From: Actimicrobium sp047621665
GTDB lineage: Bacteria > Pseudomonadota > Gammaproteobacteria > Burkholderiales > Burkholderiaceae_D
NCBI GenBank assembly: GCA_047621665.1
Contig: JBLHMB010000013.1
Span: 1 to 64,000, forward strand
Reading direction: 5' to 3'
DNA: 64,000 bases
The position numbers were made by a program, and so were the translations under genes. The notes under the pieces were generated by a model. That model did no database searches. It saw only the letters and a list, made by a program, of their open reading frames with translations, and had not been told where the DNA came from. Positions 1-9,375 of the stretch are shown here, piece by piece. The first letter of the stretch is position 1, and each line of letters starts with the position of its first letter.

Positions 1-395
1 TGTACATCGCTGAGCACAATACTGTTCGAGCGCTGCGTTGCTGCCAGCAATGTGCGTGCCTCCTGAGCGAATGCAGTCAGATCGTTGCCGGCCAGGGCGC
101 CGCTGTGTGACAGCGACACAGCAAGCAGGGTGAGTTGGCCGAACTCGTCATCGACACCCCGCATCAGCGAACGGGTCATCTCCATCGCCGATCGCTGCAA
201 CTGCGCATTATTTTCCATGAATAAATACCGGAACATAACCACCGCACCTATCATTCCAGGCAACAAACAACCGAGTACGAGCAAGGGCAGTAACTTCCGC
301 AAGGACGGCAACGCCGCTGCCGGTGGCAAAACGGTCGTTTCCATAACAACTGTAGCGTCCAGGTCAGTGGCTAAGTCAGCGGGGTTGGCGGTCAT
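1..395 (-). CDS. membrane-anchored sensor protein, N-terminal part (cut by window edge)
   Basis: Reading the minus strand from an ATG at 395 gives 131 residues without a stop before the window ends. A purine-rich AGGA lies about five bases before this ATG. Residues about 35-58 form one strongly hydrophobic membrane segment. After it comes a charged stretch (MENNAQLQRSAMEMTRS, then VDDEFGQLTLLAVS) that resembles the start of the periplasmic sensor region seen in Burkholderiales histidine kinases and GGDEF proteins. The output domain is outside the window, so kinase, cyclase and chemoreceptor cannot be told apart. It follows the hybrid kinase at 760-3273 on the same strand, separated by 364 bases. 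Confidence 0.6.
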   Translation of the reverse strand, partial: MTANPADLATDLDATVVMETTVLPPAAALPSLRKLLPLLVLGCLLPGMIGAVVMFRYLFMENNAQLQRSAMEMTRSLMRGVDDEFGQLTLLAVSLSHSGALAGNDLTAFAQEARTLLAATQRSNSIVLSDV

Positions 396-759
396 GCGTT
401 CCTGTATCTGTAACGTCCATGACCCTTTGTCGAACAGGATCAGCGGTCCGTGGTCTACCCCTGCGGCGCAGGAATTACTGTTCGAAACATCGTCAACGAA
501 CGCAACCATAAACCATAAGTTAACTATTGGTAATGGTTTTTTTATTACAGTGCAGAATCAAGTGGTTTGTCTGGAAAACAGGGACGCGCGAATACAGCGA
601 CACGCTAAGCGCCATGTCGGGCGCGGTTGCCCGTGCCGGGACGACGCGGCTAGCATTTCTGGTGCTCGCCGGTCAACGCTGTCCGTCCGCCGGGCAAGCT
701 TGCGCAGCAGCCACGACAGTGGCACGGCGCGATGGCATCAGGTGGTATCCGGATGCCTG
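396..759. other. intergenic region, 364 bases, no gene seen
   Basis: No reading frame here has a credible protein sequence. The part at about 495-550 is AT-rich and is a plausible promoter for the minus-strand sensor gene ending at the window edge. No clear terminator was found behind the hybrid kinase. Confidence 0.4.
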
Positions 760-3273
760 TTATTTTTGCTTGACGCCAGACAAGTCAAGCAGCGTGCGGA
801 TCAGTAACAGCGGCCGGATTGGCTTGTCGATACAGGCCTGATAACCGGCTTGCAGTGCGCGCGCATGATCTTGCGCGCGGGCATAGGCGGTGACTGCCAC
901 GGCGGGCAACTGCGCCGCTCCCAAGCCCATTCCGGTTCGTACCAGTTCGATCAGTTGATAGCCATCGGTGCCCGGCATGCCGATATCACTCAACAGGATA
1001 TCGGGCACCTTGCGGCGAATCTGTAATAGCGCTTCGTCGGCGCTCTGTGCCGTAATGACAATGGCACCGTAATCGGTCAGCAGTCGACGGCCGAGCTCGA
1101 GCACGTCGGGATTGTCATCGACCAGCAGTATCGACAGGCCACCTAGTGCGTGGTCATTGTCAGTCGTCACCGCCCCGACAAACAACCCGCTCAACGGGCC
1201 CTCAGGCAATAACAGAGGTTCCGGCACCGACGCCAGCGCTGCCGGCGCCTCGAATGCCTGCGGCAGCTGCACCGTAAAGCAGGCACCCTGACCGGCACCG
1301 CCGCTGCTGGCGCTGACCGAGCCGCCGTGCAACTCGAGCAAATTCTTGACAATTGACAAACCCAGCCCGAGACCGCCGTGCACCCGCGCCGCACTGCCAT
1401 CGCCCTGGCTGAAGCGATCGAACAAAAATGGTAAAAATTCGGCCGCGATTCCGTTGCCGTTGTCGGTCACCGTAGCCACGACCCAGCCGTCATGATGACT
1501 AAGTGCCAACGTGACGCGACCACCGCTGGCGGTAAATTTCACCGCATTGGCAAGCAGGTTCCACAGCACCTGCTGCAAGCGCGCGCTGTCACCCAACACG
1601 CTGGCCGGTCCGTTCGGCGCCAGCACCAGATCGAGGGCAATACCCTTGACCAACGCCGCCGGTGCCAGCGCGTCGATCGCGGCAGCAGCGACGGTATCGA
1701 GATCGACCAGCGCGCTGTCCATGCGCAGCTTGCCCGACAAGATTCGGTTCATATCCAGCAAGTCACCGATCAGCGCGGCCTGCTCGGTGGCATTGCGCGC
1801 GATCACGTCTATCCCCTTGCGATACAGCTCCAGGGTAGACGGTACGCGCTTGAGCAGGCTGGCCCAGCCCATGATGGCCGACAGCGGCGTGCGCAACTCG
1901 TGACTCAGCGTCGCCAGAAATTCATCCTTGATCAAGGCGATCCGTTCACTCTCGATGCGTGCCGCGCGCTCGGCTTCCAGTAATTGCTCGCGCCGTGCAT
2001 CGAGCTGCCGACGTACCGTCACGTCATGGGTGACACCGAGCAGGTGCAGGATCGGTCCATCGGTGCACTGTTCGGCCACCAACTGGCAATCAAAATGACG
2101 CAGGCCGGCGCCAGTGAATTCATCGTACGACACCTGCTGCGCTTCACCGGTGGCAAAAACATGGTGCATTGCCCGTTCCCAGCGCAGGCACAAGTCTTCC
2201 GGCAGACCGAGTTCGCGATGGCTCCTGCCGAGAAAATGGCCGGACGGATGACCGGTCACACGGCTGATCGCCGCATTGACGAAGACATACCGCAACTGGC
2301 GATCAAAGCGGGTCAGGATATCGGGCACATTATCAGTCAGGCTGCGCAATTCGTTGTCCTTGCTGCGCAGCAGATCAAAGCGCTCCCATGCCGCACCGAC
2401 CTGGCCGACCACGGTCGCCATGAAGTCACACTCCTCGTCGCCAAACTGCTGACGCGTCATCGAACCAAAGCTCAGCGTCCCGATCACCCGGCCATTAACT
2501 TGCAACGGATACGACGCATAGGCCTGCACGCCGATTTTTTTCAGCAAGGTGGTTGCCGCCTCGTCGCTGCCCTGTATTTGCTGACGGAAAGCCGGCTTGC
2601 CTTGTGCCACCACGCCGCCGCACAAAGTCGTTGCGGGATCGAGCAGCATGAATTGCAGACGGGTCTGCGCGTCGAGACCCGCATCGGCAGTCAGGCGCAG
2701 CATCGGTGGCTGCGCGTGCAGATCGAGCACGTGACTAAAAAAAATATCGGCTTGCACCAGCACGCGCACGCGCTCGAACATCGACTTCATCGGGTTGCCC
2801 GGACCGCCCGCGGCGGCTTGTTCAATATCGGCAATGACTTGCTGGCGGGCCCGTTCACGCCATAATTCACGCTTCATCCGATGGCGCTCGATGGCATTCT
2901 CGACGCCACGCGTCAGACTTTCCGGCCCCAGCCATGCCTTGCCGACGTAGTCATCGGCACCGGCGCGCAGCAACTCCTGGCTCAGTGACTGGCGCGAAGA
3001 TCCGGTCAGGATCACCACCGGCACTAACGTGATGTCATGACTATCGCGCGGCAGGCGCGCCAGCAGCTCGAACGCGTCGGCATCCGGCAAATCGAAGTCA
3101 AGCAGGAGACAGTCCGGCGCGGGCTGTTGCGCGCAGTGGTACAGCGCCTCCTGCGCCAGCGCCGCTTCGATGAACTCGTAGCGCCGGCTGGAGCCATTGA
3201 GTAATGCTGCCTTGGCTTCGGCACGATCGTCCGGGTTGTCGTCAACAAGCAGGATGCGCCAGGCTGGTGTCAT
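760..3273 (-). CDS. hybrid histidine kinase (REC-GAF-PAS-HisKA-HATPase-REC)
   Basis: This 837-residue cytoplasmic kinase has a receiver domain at both ends. The first receiver starts at once (WRILLVDDNPDD) and holds LLLDFDLPD. Then come a GAF-like region, a PAS domain (about residues 310-430), a HisKA domain with the phospho-acceptor in LSHELRTPLSAI, an HATPase with DNGNGI and GLGLGLSIV boxes, and a C-terminal receiver (ILLVDDNPDVLE, LLSDIGMPGTDG, CIDKP). No membrane segment is visible. The start at 3273 is chosen because its ATG overlaps the stop of the upstream response regulator (ATGA) and immediately precedes the receiver fold. It is the third gene of the phytochrome operon, so the N-terminal receiver may take phosphate from that system; this is inference. 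Confidence 0.9.
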   Translation of the reverse strand: MTPAWRILLVDDNPDDRAEAKAALLNGSSRRYEFIEAALAQEALYHCAQQPAPDCLLLDFDLPDADAFELLARLPRDSHDITLVPVVILTGSSRQSLSQELLRAGADDYVGKAWLGPESLTRGVENAIERHRMKRELWRERARQQVIADIEQAAAGGPGNPMKSMFERVRVLVQADIFFSHVLDLHAQPPMLRLTADAGLDAQTRLQFMLLDPATTLCGGVVAQGKPAFRQQIQGSDEAATTLLKKIGVQAYASYPLQVNGRVIGTLSFGSMTRQQFGDEECDFMATVVGQVGAAWERFDLLRSKDNELRSLTDNVPDILTRFDRQLRYVFVNAAISRVTGHPSGHFLGRSHRELGLPEDLCLRWERAMHHVFATGEAQQVSYDEFTGAGLRHFDCQLVAEQCTDGPILHLLGVTHDVTVRRQLDARREQLLEAERAARIESERIALIKDEFLATLSHELRTPLSAIMGWASLLKRVPSTLELYRKGIDVIARNATEQAALIGDLLDMNRILSGKLRMDSALVDLDTVAAAAIDALAPAALVKGIALDLVLAPNGPASVLGDSARLQQVLWNLLANAVKFTASGGRVTLALSHHDGWVVATVTDNGNGIAAEFLPFLFDRFSQGDGSAARVHGGLGLGLSIVKNLLELHGGSVSASSGGAGQGACFTVQLPQAFEAPAALASVPEPLLLPEGPLSGLFVGAVTTDNDHALGGLSILLVDDNPDVLELGRRLLTDYGAIVITAQSADEALLQIRRKVPDILLSDIGMPGTDGYQLIELVRTGMGLGAAQLPAVAVTAYARAQDHARALQAGYQACIDKPIRPLLLIRTLLDLSGVKQK

Positions 3274-3680
3274 GAAACGGTCGCCATGCCGGGCCAGCGC
3301 GCAAAAATGGCCGCCAGCGTGATCAGGCAATCTTCCAGCCGGACTGTCTTGACATGGAAGGCATCCGCACCGGCGGCTAGAAACGCATCACGGTCACGCG
3401 GATTGACGCTGGCCGTCAGCACCACTACCGGCAAACGCGCATGCACCGGATGCTGGCGCACCTGCCGCAAAAACGTCAGTCCGTCGACTCCGGGCAAATT
3501 AAAGTCCAGCAGCATGAAGGCAAACGCGCCATCCGCGGCCTGGTCGAGCATCGCTAATGCGATATCGGCGTTGATGGCGTTGGTGATGGGCATCGTTACG
3601 CAGGCATGTGTTGCCGCCATACACACCGTCTGAAAATCATCGGCAGAATCATCCACCACCAGAACCACCGGCTCACGCAT
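3270..3680 (-). CDS. single-domain response regulator (phytochrome partner)
   Basis: The 136-residue product is a bare receiver domain: VVLVVDDSADD at the start, the phospho-acceptor aspartate in LLDFNLPGVDG, a switch threonine in VVLTAS and the conserved lysine in AFHVKTV. There is no output domain. Its ATG overlaps the last codons of the upstream phytochrome kinase by 8 bases, and its stop overlaps the start of the hybrid kinase, so all three are probably translationally coupled. Phytochrome kinases of the Cph1/BphP family commonly sit next to such CheY-like regulators (Rcp1/BphR type), which makes it the likely phosphorylation target of BphP1. An in-frame start a few codons upstream is possible. 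Confidence 0.88.
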   Translation of the reverse strand: MREPVVLVVDDSADDFQTVCMAATHACVTMPITNAINADIALAMLDQAADGAFAFMLLDFNLPGVDGLTFLRQVRQHPVHARLPVVVLTASVNPRDRDAFLAAGADAFHVKTVRLEDCLITLAAIFARWPGMATVS

Positions 3681-6024
3681 GTCGATAGCCCGGGCTAGCC
3701 GGAACATCTTCTTCCAGCGTGAAATAAAAGGTCGAACCCACACCCGGTTGTGCATCGAACCAGACGCGGCCATGGTGCTGCTCAACGAGCTTGCGCACGA
3801 TCGCCAGACCGGCACCGGCACCACCGCCAAACGCATCGCGCGGATGCAGCCGCTTGAAGATCTGAAAGATCCGTTCACGATGCCGGCTTTCGATACCGAT
3901 GCCGTTGTCGCGCACAAAGAAAACCTGCGGCAGCGTGCCATCGCGCTCCAGATAACCGATCTCGATCCAGGGCTGCGGCTTGTCGTTGTACTTGAGCGCG
4001 TTCGAGATCAGGTTGGCAAACACTTCACGCACCCGGACCCGGTCGCACTGCAAGTGCGGCATCTGGCGCGGGACACGCACCTCGAGACCACCATCGGTCA
4101 AGCGCGAACCAAGCATTTCCAGCGCCTCGACCACCACTGCAGCGAGATCAACTTCTTCAACCTCCAGCCCGACCCGGCCGATGCGCGCCACGTTGAGCAA
4201 GGCATCCAGCAAATTGTCCATGCGCAGCGTCAGGCGCATGACCAGATCGAGACGGTCGCGCCCCACTTCCCCTATCTCGCGACCGGCGTCGAGTTCTTCC
4301 TTGAGATGGTAGGCATTCTTGTAAATGCCGCGCAACGGCTCTTTCAGATCGTGCCCTGCCACGTAAGCAAAGGCATCGAGTTCATTATTGCTGCGCACCA
4401 GATCGGTATTGATCTGGTCGAGCCGGTCGGCGCGACTGATGACCATATCGGCAATCCACTGGCGCAGCTTCAGCGCGGCATCGATCTCGACCTGCTTCCA
4501 GGGCTGGGCGCGTCCGCGCACCTCTTCCTGCCAGAGTTCGAAGCTGCGCCGTGGTGTCAGCCGCATGCCGTGCGGTCCTGCCACCTGCGGCTTCTCGTGC
4601 GGATTACCACTCCAGTTGAACACCTGCTTTTGCTCCGCCCGGAACCAGAGCAGCAAGTCGCCCTGCGTCGAGCGCGAAATCGCAATGGCCAGCAATCCGC
4701 TGGCCGTGCCGGCATAGGATGTCGCCGGAGCAAACAGGTGGCCCAGCGCATCCGTGACAACCAGCGGCCGGTCACGGCCGTCATCGTTGAGCTGCCCGCG
4801 CACCCAGCCTGCCAGCAATTGCAATTGCGGCAGCGACGGGGTCTGCCCGAGTGTCAGCCATTGGTTACGGCTGAGCAGCGCGACACCATCGGCATCGATG
4901 CCGTCAAGCAGATCAGGCCGCCCGGGCGTATCGGACGCCGTCATCAGTGCCACCAGTTCGCTGCGAACGGCCGCATGCGCCATCACCGCATGGTGTACTT
5001 CATCGATGCGGCGCTGGTACTGCGCATTTTCGCGCGCTTCGGCGCCATCGATTTCGAGCGACGCCACTTGCGCGATGAACTCGGCGGCGGCACGCTGGTG
5101 ATACGGCATCACCGTCGGCGTGTAGTGGTGACAGATAATCAGTCCCCACAGCGCGCCATCGCGCAGCAGTGGCATCGTCAGCGTCGCCGCCACCCCCATG
5201 TTGGCCAGGTAGTCGGTGTACATCACGGAGGCACCGCGCAAGGCGCAATAGGTCATGTCGAGCGCTGCGCCGGTAGCAGGATCAAGCAACGGCACCAGTT
5301 CGCACAAGGCGGCGCGGGCGTCCGGCAATGGCCGTATGCCGATGCGCAGGAAAATATCGCGCGCCGGCTGCGGAATATCGGCAGCGGGAAAGCGCAGGCC
5401 GAACCACGAATGCAGGTCCGGTCCGTGTGAGTCGGCCACGACCTCGCCGGAATCATCGGCATGGAAGCGGTACACCATCGCGCGATCCAGTCCGGTCGTG
5501 GCGCGCAATTCTTCGGCAATGGTCTGACAGAACATCGCTAATGAAGGGCTGGCACGCAGTCGCGCCATGGTGGTCTTGACGCGCACGTAATAGTCGCGCT
5601 CGGAGAACGAACCGACCCGTTCGCGCCCGGTCGGCTCCAGCTCGACAATGAGCGCACCACCTGACATGTGCACGCTGATATCGAGTGGCTCGGCAGCGGC
5701 AGACATGCCCGGAATACAGGCCGTCAGCGCATACGTGGGATTGCCTTCCAGCCCGCAGCCGGCGACCAGCTCGCCAATACGCTGCGCCGCCACCGCGCCG
5801 AGGATCGTTGCCAGCGACCGGCCTAGTACCTCGTCGACCGCGCACGCGGTCCACTGTGCGCAGTTATCGCTCACCTGCGTGACGACCAACGCTACTGGAT
5901 CGGCCACCAGCAACATCCCATGGTCCTGGATGCAACCGGGTGTGCTCACCGGCTCGTCATCACAATTGGCAACCGATAAGCCGTGGCGTTTCATGCTGTA
6001 AGGGAAAGGCAGTCCGGTGCTCAT
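3673..6024 (-). CDS. bphP: bacteriophytochrome histidine kinase (BphP1)
   Basis: This 783-residue red/far-red light sensor has PAS, GAF and PHY domains followed by a histidine kinase. Cys21, in SVANCDDEP, matches the cysteine that binds biliverdin in bacteriophytochromes. The GAF domain carries PAADIP (213-218) and the PHY domain has the tongue motif PRRSF (491-495). The kinase looks intact: His558 in AGHDLKEPL (codon CAC at 4353-4351), an N box NLISNALKYND, DNGIGI and GAGAGLAIV. The start at 6024 was chosen because the paralogue at 6921-9266 begins at the same place (MxTGxPFPYS); a longer form from 6102 is possible. It heads an operon with a receiver and a hybrid kinase. Confidence 0.95.
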   Translation of the reverse strand: MSTGLPFPYSMKRHGLSVANCDDEPVSTPGCIQDHGMLLVADPVALVVTQVSDNCAQWTACAVDEVLGRSLATILGAVAAQRIGELVAGCGLEGNPTYALTACIPGMSAAAEPLDISVHMSGGALIVELEPTGRERVGSFSERDYYVRVKTTMARLRASPSLAMFCQTIAEELRATTGLDRAMVYRFHADDSGEVVADSHGPDLHSWFGLRFPAADIPQPARDIFLRIGIRPLPDARAALCELVPLLDPATGAALDMTYCALRGASVMYTDYLANMGVAATLTMPLLRDGALWGLIICHHYTPTVMPYHQRAAAEFIAQVASLEIDGAEARENAQYQRRIDEVHHAVMAHAAVRSELVALMTASDTPGRPDLLDGIDADGVALLSRNQWLTLGQTPSLPQLQLLAGWVRGQLNDDGRDRPLVVTDALGHLFAPATSYAGTASGLLAIAISRSTQGDLLLWFRAEQKQVFNWSGNPHEKPQVAGPHGMRLTPRRSFELWQEEVRGRAQPWKQVEIDAALKLRQWIADMVISRADRLDQINTDLVRSNNELDAFAYVAGHDLKEPLRGIYKNAYHLKEELDAGREIGEVGRDRLDLVMRLTLRMDNLLDALLNVARIGRVGLEVEEVDLAAVVVEALEMLGSRLTDGGLEVRVPRQMPHLQCDRVRVREVFANLISNALKYNDKPQPWIEIGYLERDGTLPQVFFVRDNGIGIESRHRERIFQIFKRLHPRDAFGGGAGAGLAIVRKLVEQHHGRVWFDAQPGVGSTFYFTLEEDVPASPGYRHA

Positions 6025-6132
6025 AGGTAGGCGGATATTCCAAGGTAAGGGGACTGGCAGCACCTGTGGCGGCGATGGTGCTAGACAAGTTGCAAACAAC
6101 AAAGAGTTTGGAGCAATTTATACCGCATAGTA

Positions 6133-6145
6133 AGTAATAATTACT
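6133..6145. promoter_or_regulatory. palindrome in the shared BphP1/heme oxygenase promoter region
   Basis: The 13-base perfect palindrome AGTAATAATTACT lies in the AT-rich 321-base gap between the divergent phytochrome (start 6024) and heme oxygenase (start 6346). A related sequence, AGTAAAAATTACC, occupies the equivalent place upstream of BphP2 at 9363-9375, and the flanking bases are also similar. It could bind a regulator shared by both phytochromes, or simply be remnant homology from the gene duplication. Confidence 0.4.
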
Positions 6146-6345
6146 GCTCAATAATTAGTTTTTCTCATAAGTAAAAATTGTACCGCTTGCTGATCCCGGT
6201 GCGAGGCGCTCCCCGTCAAGCTGGTCATCATTGCATTGCGCGACCGGACAGCGTGACTCGGAAACAGGGAATAAAAAGAGCGGAATGTAAAACGCAGCCT
6301 GCCGTGCTGTACGATGCCGGTAAATGTCTTTACCACCAGATCACG

Positions 6346-6978
6346 ATGCCTAATCCGACACCGTCAACGCTGCATCAGCAACTGCGGCTCGCCACCAAAG
6401 AGCCCCATCATGCCCTTGATCACCATCCACTGATGGCGCGTTTGCTGGCGCCGGACATCAGCCGGCGCGAATACGGCGACGCGCTGGTTGCCATGCATGG
6501 CGTGGTTGCCAGTGCCGAGGCGGCACTGCTGGCGTATCTGTCGCACCATCCCGCGTTATTCGATTACGCGCCGCGGCGCAAGCTGGCGGCACTTGAGGCT
6601 GACCTGGCAGTGCTGGGCCGCCATCCTGCCGGCACGGCAGTCGCCCTGCCGGCTATCGCGTGTCACGGCGCGCTATTTGGCACGCTGTATACGCTGGAAG
6701 GCGCAACGCTGGGAGGACAATTTATTTCTGCCAGACTGCGTCAGCAGGGGGCCGGCGATTTTCCACTGCAGTTTTACACGGTGTACGGCGACCAGACCCG
6801 GTCACGCTGGCTAGCGTTTCTGGAGTATGCAGAACAGCGCTGTCCGCCTGCAGAATACGGCCGCGCGACGGCCACGGCGGTGGCACTGTTCGACGCAATC
6901 AGAGGCCATCTCGATACCTGTTACGGCCCCTCTTTGTGCGCGGCCGCGGCAACAACCGGCGCTTCCAGCGTGAAATAA
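6346..6978 (+). CDS. bphO: biliverdin-producing heme oxygenase
   Basis: The 210-residue product matches the HemO/BphO family, which opens heme to give biliverdin, the chromophore of bacteriophytochromes. The family signature LRxxTxxxHxxLD is present, with His21 as the expected axial heme ligand, and the distal helix reads GTLYTLEGATLGGQ. Size is typical for bacterial heme oxygenases. The ATG at 6346 is chosen because the homologous region starts just after it; the Shine-Dalgarno sequence is weak. The gene is divergent from BphP1 and convergent with BphP2, whose last 58 bases overlap its 3' end. Its position between two phytochromes supports a chromophore-supply role rather than iron acquisition. 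Confidence 0.9.
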   Translation: MPNPTPSTLHQQLRLATKEPHHALDHHPLMARLLAPDISRREYGDALVAMHGVVASAEAALLAYLSHHPALFDYAPRRKLAALEADLAVLGRHPAGTAVALPAIACHGALFGTLYTLEGATLGGQFISARLRQQGAGDFPLQFYTVYGDQTRSRWLAFLEYAEQRCPPAEYGRATATAVALFDAIRGHLDTCYGPSLCAAAATTGASSVK

Positions 6979-9266
6979 ACCGTCGATCCGACGGATGGTC
7001 CGGCATCAAGCCAGAGACGACCGTGGTGCTGTTCAACCAGCTTGCGCACGAGCGACAGAGCGGTGCCGGCGCCGGACACGCTACCTGACTGCAGTCGCCC
7101 GAATAGCTGAAGCACGCCTTCGCGCTGCCAGTTCCCGATACCGGTGCCGTTATCACGCACAAAAAAAACCAGCGGCAGTGCGCCATCCGGGTCCAGATAA
7201 CCGATCTCGATACGCGGCTTGTCGTTGTACCTGAGCGCGTTCGCAATCAGGCTGGCAAACACATCACGTACCTGCACCCGGTCACACGGCAGACTTGGCA
7301 TCGGGCGCGGGATGGACACTTCCAGGTCACTGGTCAGCCCCGCGTCACACAGCCCCAGCGCCTCGGCCACCACCGTACCGAGGTTGACTTCCTGATAGCA
7401 CCGCTCAACCCGGCCGATGCGCGCCAAATCGAGCAACGTATCGAGCAGATTATCCATGCGCAGCGTCAGGCGCATCACCAGACCCAGACGCTCGCCCGTA
7501 GGATCACTCAGTGCACAACCGTCATCGCGCTCTTGCGTCGAATAACAAGCGCGCTGTTCAACGCCGTGTGGCAGCGCGTTCGGATCCTGCCTGGCCACGT
7601 ACGTAAAGGCATCACGTTCGTCATTGCTGCGCAACTCACTGACGTGGATCTGGTCGGGTTGATCGGCACGACTGGTGACCATATCGGCGATCCATTGCCG
7701 TAACTTCAGTGCCGCATCGATCTCGACCTGCTTCCATGGCAAGGCGTGTCCACGCACTTCTTCCTGCCAGAGTTCGAAGCTACGCCGCGGTGTCAGGCGG
7801 GTGCCGTGCGGTCCCGTTACCGCCGACTTCTCGTACGGATTGCCACTCCAGTTAAACACTTGTTTTTGCTCCGGCCGGAACCAGAGCAGCAGGTCACCTT
7901 GTGGCGAGCGTGGCAGCGCAATGGCCAACAGTCCGCTGGCCGGATCGGCATACTGCGTCGCCGCAGGATACAAACTGCCCAGCGCACTGGTAGCGAACAA
8001 CTGCCGGCGGCTGCCGTCGCAAGCAAGTTGCCCGCGCACCCAGGCAGCCAGCAACTGCAGGTGCGGTAAGGCCGGAGTCTGCCCGAGCGTGACCCATTGA
8101 TCGCCAGTGAGCAAAGCAACACCGCCGGCCTGAATACCATCGAGCAGGCCGGCCCGGCCGGACACGCCAGGGGCCGACATTAGCGCCGCCACGTCGCCGC
8201 GATGAGCGGCATACGCAATGACAGCATGGTGTGCCTCGTCGATGCGGCGTTGGTAATACGCGTGCTCGCGGGCTTCGGCACCGTCAATTTCCAGCGAGGC
8301 TATCTGGCCGATAAACTCGGCAGCGACGCGCTGGTGATACGGCATCAATGTCGGCGTGTAGTGATGGCAGATGATCAGCCCCCACAACATGCCATCGCGC
8401 AGGATGGGCATCGCCAGCGTCGCAGCTACGCCCATGTTGGCCAGATATTCGGTGTACATCACCGACGCGCCGCGCAAGGCGCAATAGGTCATGTCGAGCG
8501 GCGCACCGGAAGCCGGATCAAGTAACGGTACCAATTCGCATAACGCGCCACGCGCATCGGGCAACGGTCGTACGCCGATGCGCATGAAGATGTCACGTGC
8601 CGGCTTCGGAATATCGCTGGCCGGAAAGCGCAGGCCAAACCACGAATGCATGTCGGGCCCGCGGGCATCGGCCACGATCTCACCGGAGCCGTCGGCCTGA
8701 AAGCGGTACACCATCACGCGATCGAGCCCGGTAGTGCTGCGCACTTCGTCGGCGACGGCCTGGCAGAACGTCGCCAGCGACGGACTGGCGCGCAACCGTG
8801 CCATCGTGGTTTTGACGCGGGCATAATAATCGCGCTCGGAGAGCGCGCCGAGCGGCTCACGTCCGGTCGGTTCCAGTTCGACGATCAGCGCGCTATCTGC
8901 CAGGTGTACGCTGATGTCGAGCGGCTCGGCATCGGCCGGCATGCCCGGCAACCGCGCGGCCAGCGCATAGGTCGGATTGTTGTCCAGCCCCCCGCCTGCG
9001 ACCAGTGCAACGATGCGTTGTGCCGCTGTCGCACCAACGACCTGTGCCAGCGCTTGCCCCAGCACATCCACGGCTCCGCATCCAGTCCACCGGGCGCAAT
9101 TTTCGCTGACCTGAGTCACGATTAAGTCATCCGGGTGCAGGACTAGCAACATGCCGTGGCTCTGGATGCAACCCGGTGTATTGACTGGTTCGACATCACA
9201 ATTGGTAATCGACACGCCGTGGTGCTTGACGCTATAGGGGAAAGGCATTCCGGTGGGCAAGGTCAT
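6921..9266 (-). CDS. bphP: bacteriophytochrome with degenerate kinase module (BphP2)
   Basis: This 781-residue protein is a paralogue of BphP1, similar over almost the whole length. The photosensory half is complete: Cys23 in ITNCDVEP, PASDIP (215-220) and PRRSF (493-497). The kinase half is not. The histidine of BphP1 (AGHDLKEPL) is replaced by Gln560 in ARQDPNALP, codon CAG at 7589-7587, and the whole helix around it has drifted. The nucleotide-binding G2 region reads SGAGTALSLV instead of GAGAGLAIV, while the N box and DNGTGI remain. It is therefore probably unable to autophosphorylate, although it may still bind nucleotide or dimerise. The start has GGAG seven bases upstream. It overlaps the heme oxygenase 3' end on the opposite strand. 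Confidence 0.93.
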   Translation of the reverse strand: MTLPTGMPFPYSVKHHGVSITNCDVEPVNTPGCIQSHGMLLVLHPDDLIVTQVSENCARWTGCGAVDVLGQALAQVVGATAAQRIVALVAGGGLDNNPTYALAARLPGMPADAEPLDISVHLADSALIVELEPTGREPLGALSERDYYARVKTTMARLRASPSLATFCQAVADEVRSTTGLDRVMVYRFQADGSGEIVADARGPDMHSWFGLRFPASDIPKPARDIFMRIGVRPLPDARGALCELVPLLDPASGAPLDMTYCALRGASVMYTEYLANMGVAATLAMPILRDGMLWGLIICHHYTPTLMPYHQRVAAEFIGQIASLEIDGAEAREHAYYQRRIDEAHHAVIAYAAHRGDVAALMSAPGVSGRAGLLDGIQAGGVALLTGDQWVTLGQTPALPHLQLLAAWVRGQLACDGSRRQLFATSALGSLYPAATQYADPASGLLAIALPRSPQGDLLLWFRPEQKQVFNWSGNPYEKSAVTGPHGTRLTPRRSFELWQEEVRGHALPWKQVEIDAALKLRQWIADMVTSRADQPDQIHVSELRSNDERDAFTYVARQDPNALPHGVEQRACYSTQERDDGCALSDPTGERLGLVMRLTLRMDNLLDTLLDLARIGRVERCYQEVNLGTVVAEALGLCDAGLTSDLEVSIPRPMPSLPCDRVQVRDVFASLIANALRYNDKPRIEIGYLDPDGALPLVFFVRDNGTGIGNWQREGVLQLFGRLQSGSVSGAGTALSLVRKLVEQHHGRLWLDAGPSVGSTVYFTLEAPVVAAAAHKEGP

Positions 9267-9362
9267 ACGCGTACTCCAACAAAGGGCAGCTGGTTGCGCC
9301 TGTCACCACGCTAACAAAGCCACAGGCAGCATTCAGTGTTACGGAGGTCGTACAACATAGTC

Positions 9363-9375
9363 AGTAAAAATTACC
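9363..9375. promoter_or_regulatory. BphP2 upstream element resembling the BphP1 palindrome
   Basis: AGTAAAAATTACC lies in the 296-base gap between divergent BphP2 (start 9266) and the KaiC-like gene (start 9563). It corresponds to the palindrome at 6133-6145 in the other phytochrome promoter but is less symmetric. The rest of the gap is AT-rich and holds no reading frame. Confidence 0.3.

Noticed and set aside
3679..5430. 583-codon plus-strand frame
   Set aside because: It is the antisense of the bacteriophytochrome gene, with Arg/His/Gln-rich composition and no recognisable domain.
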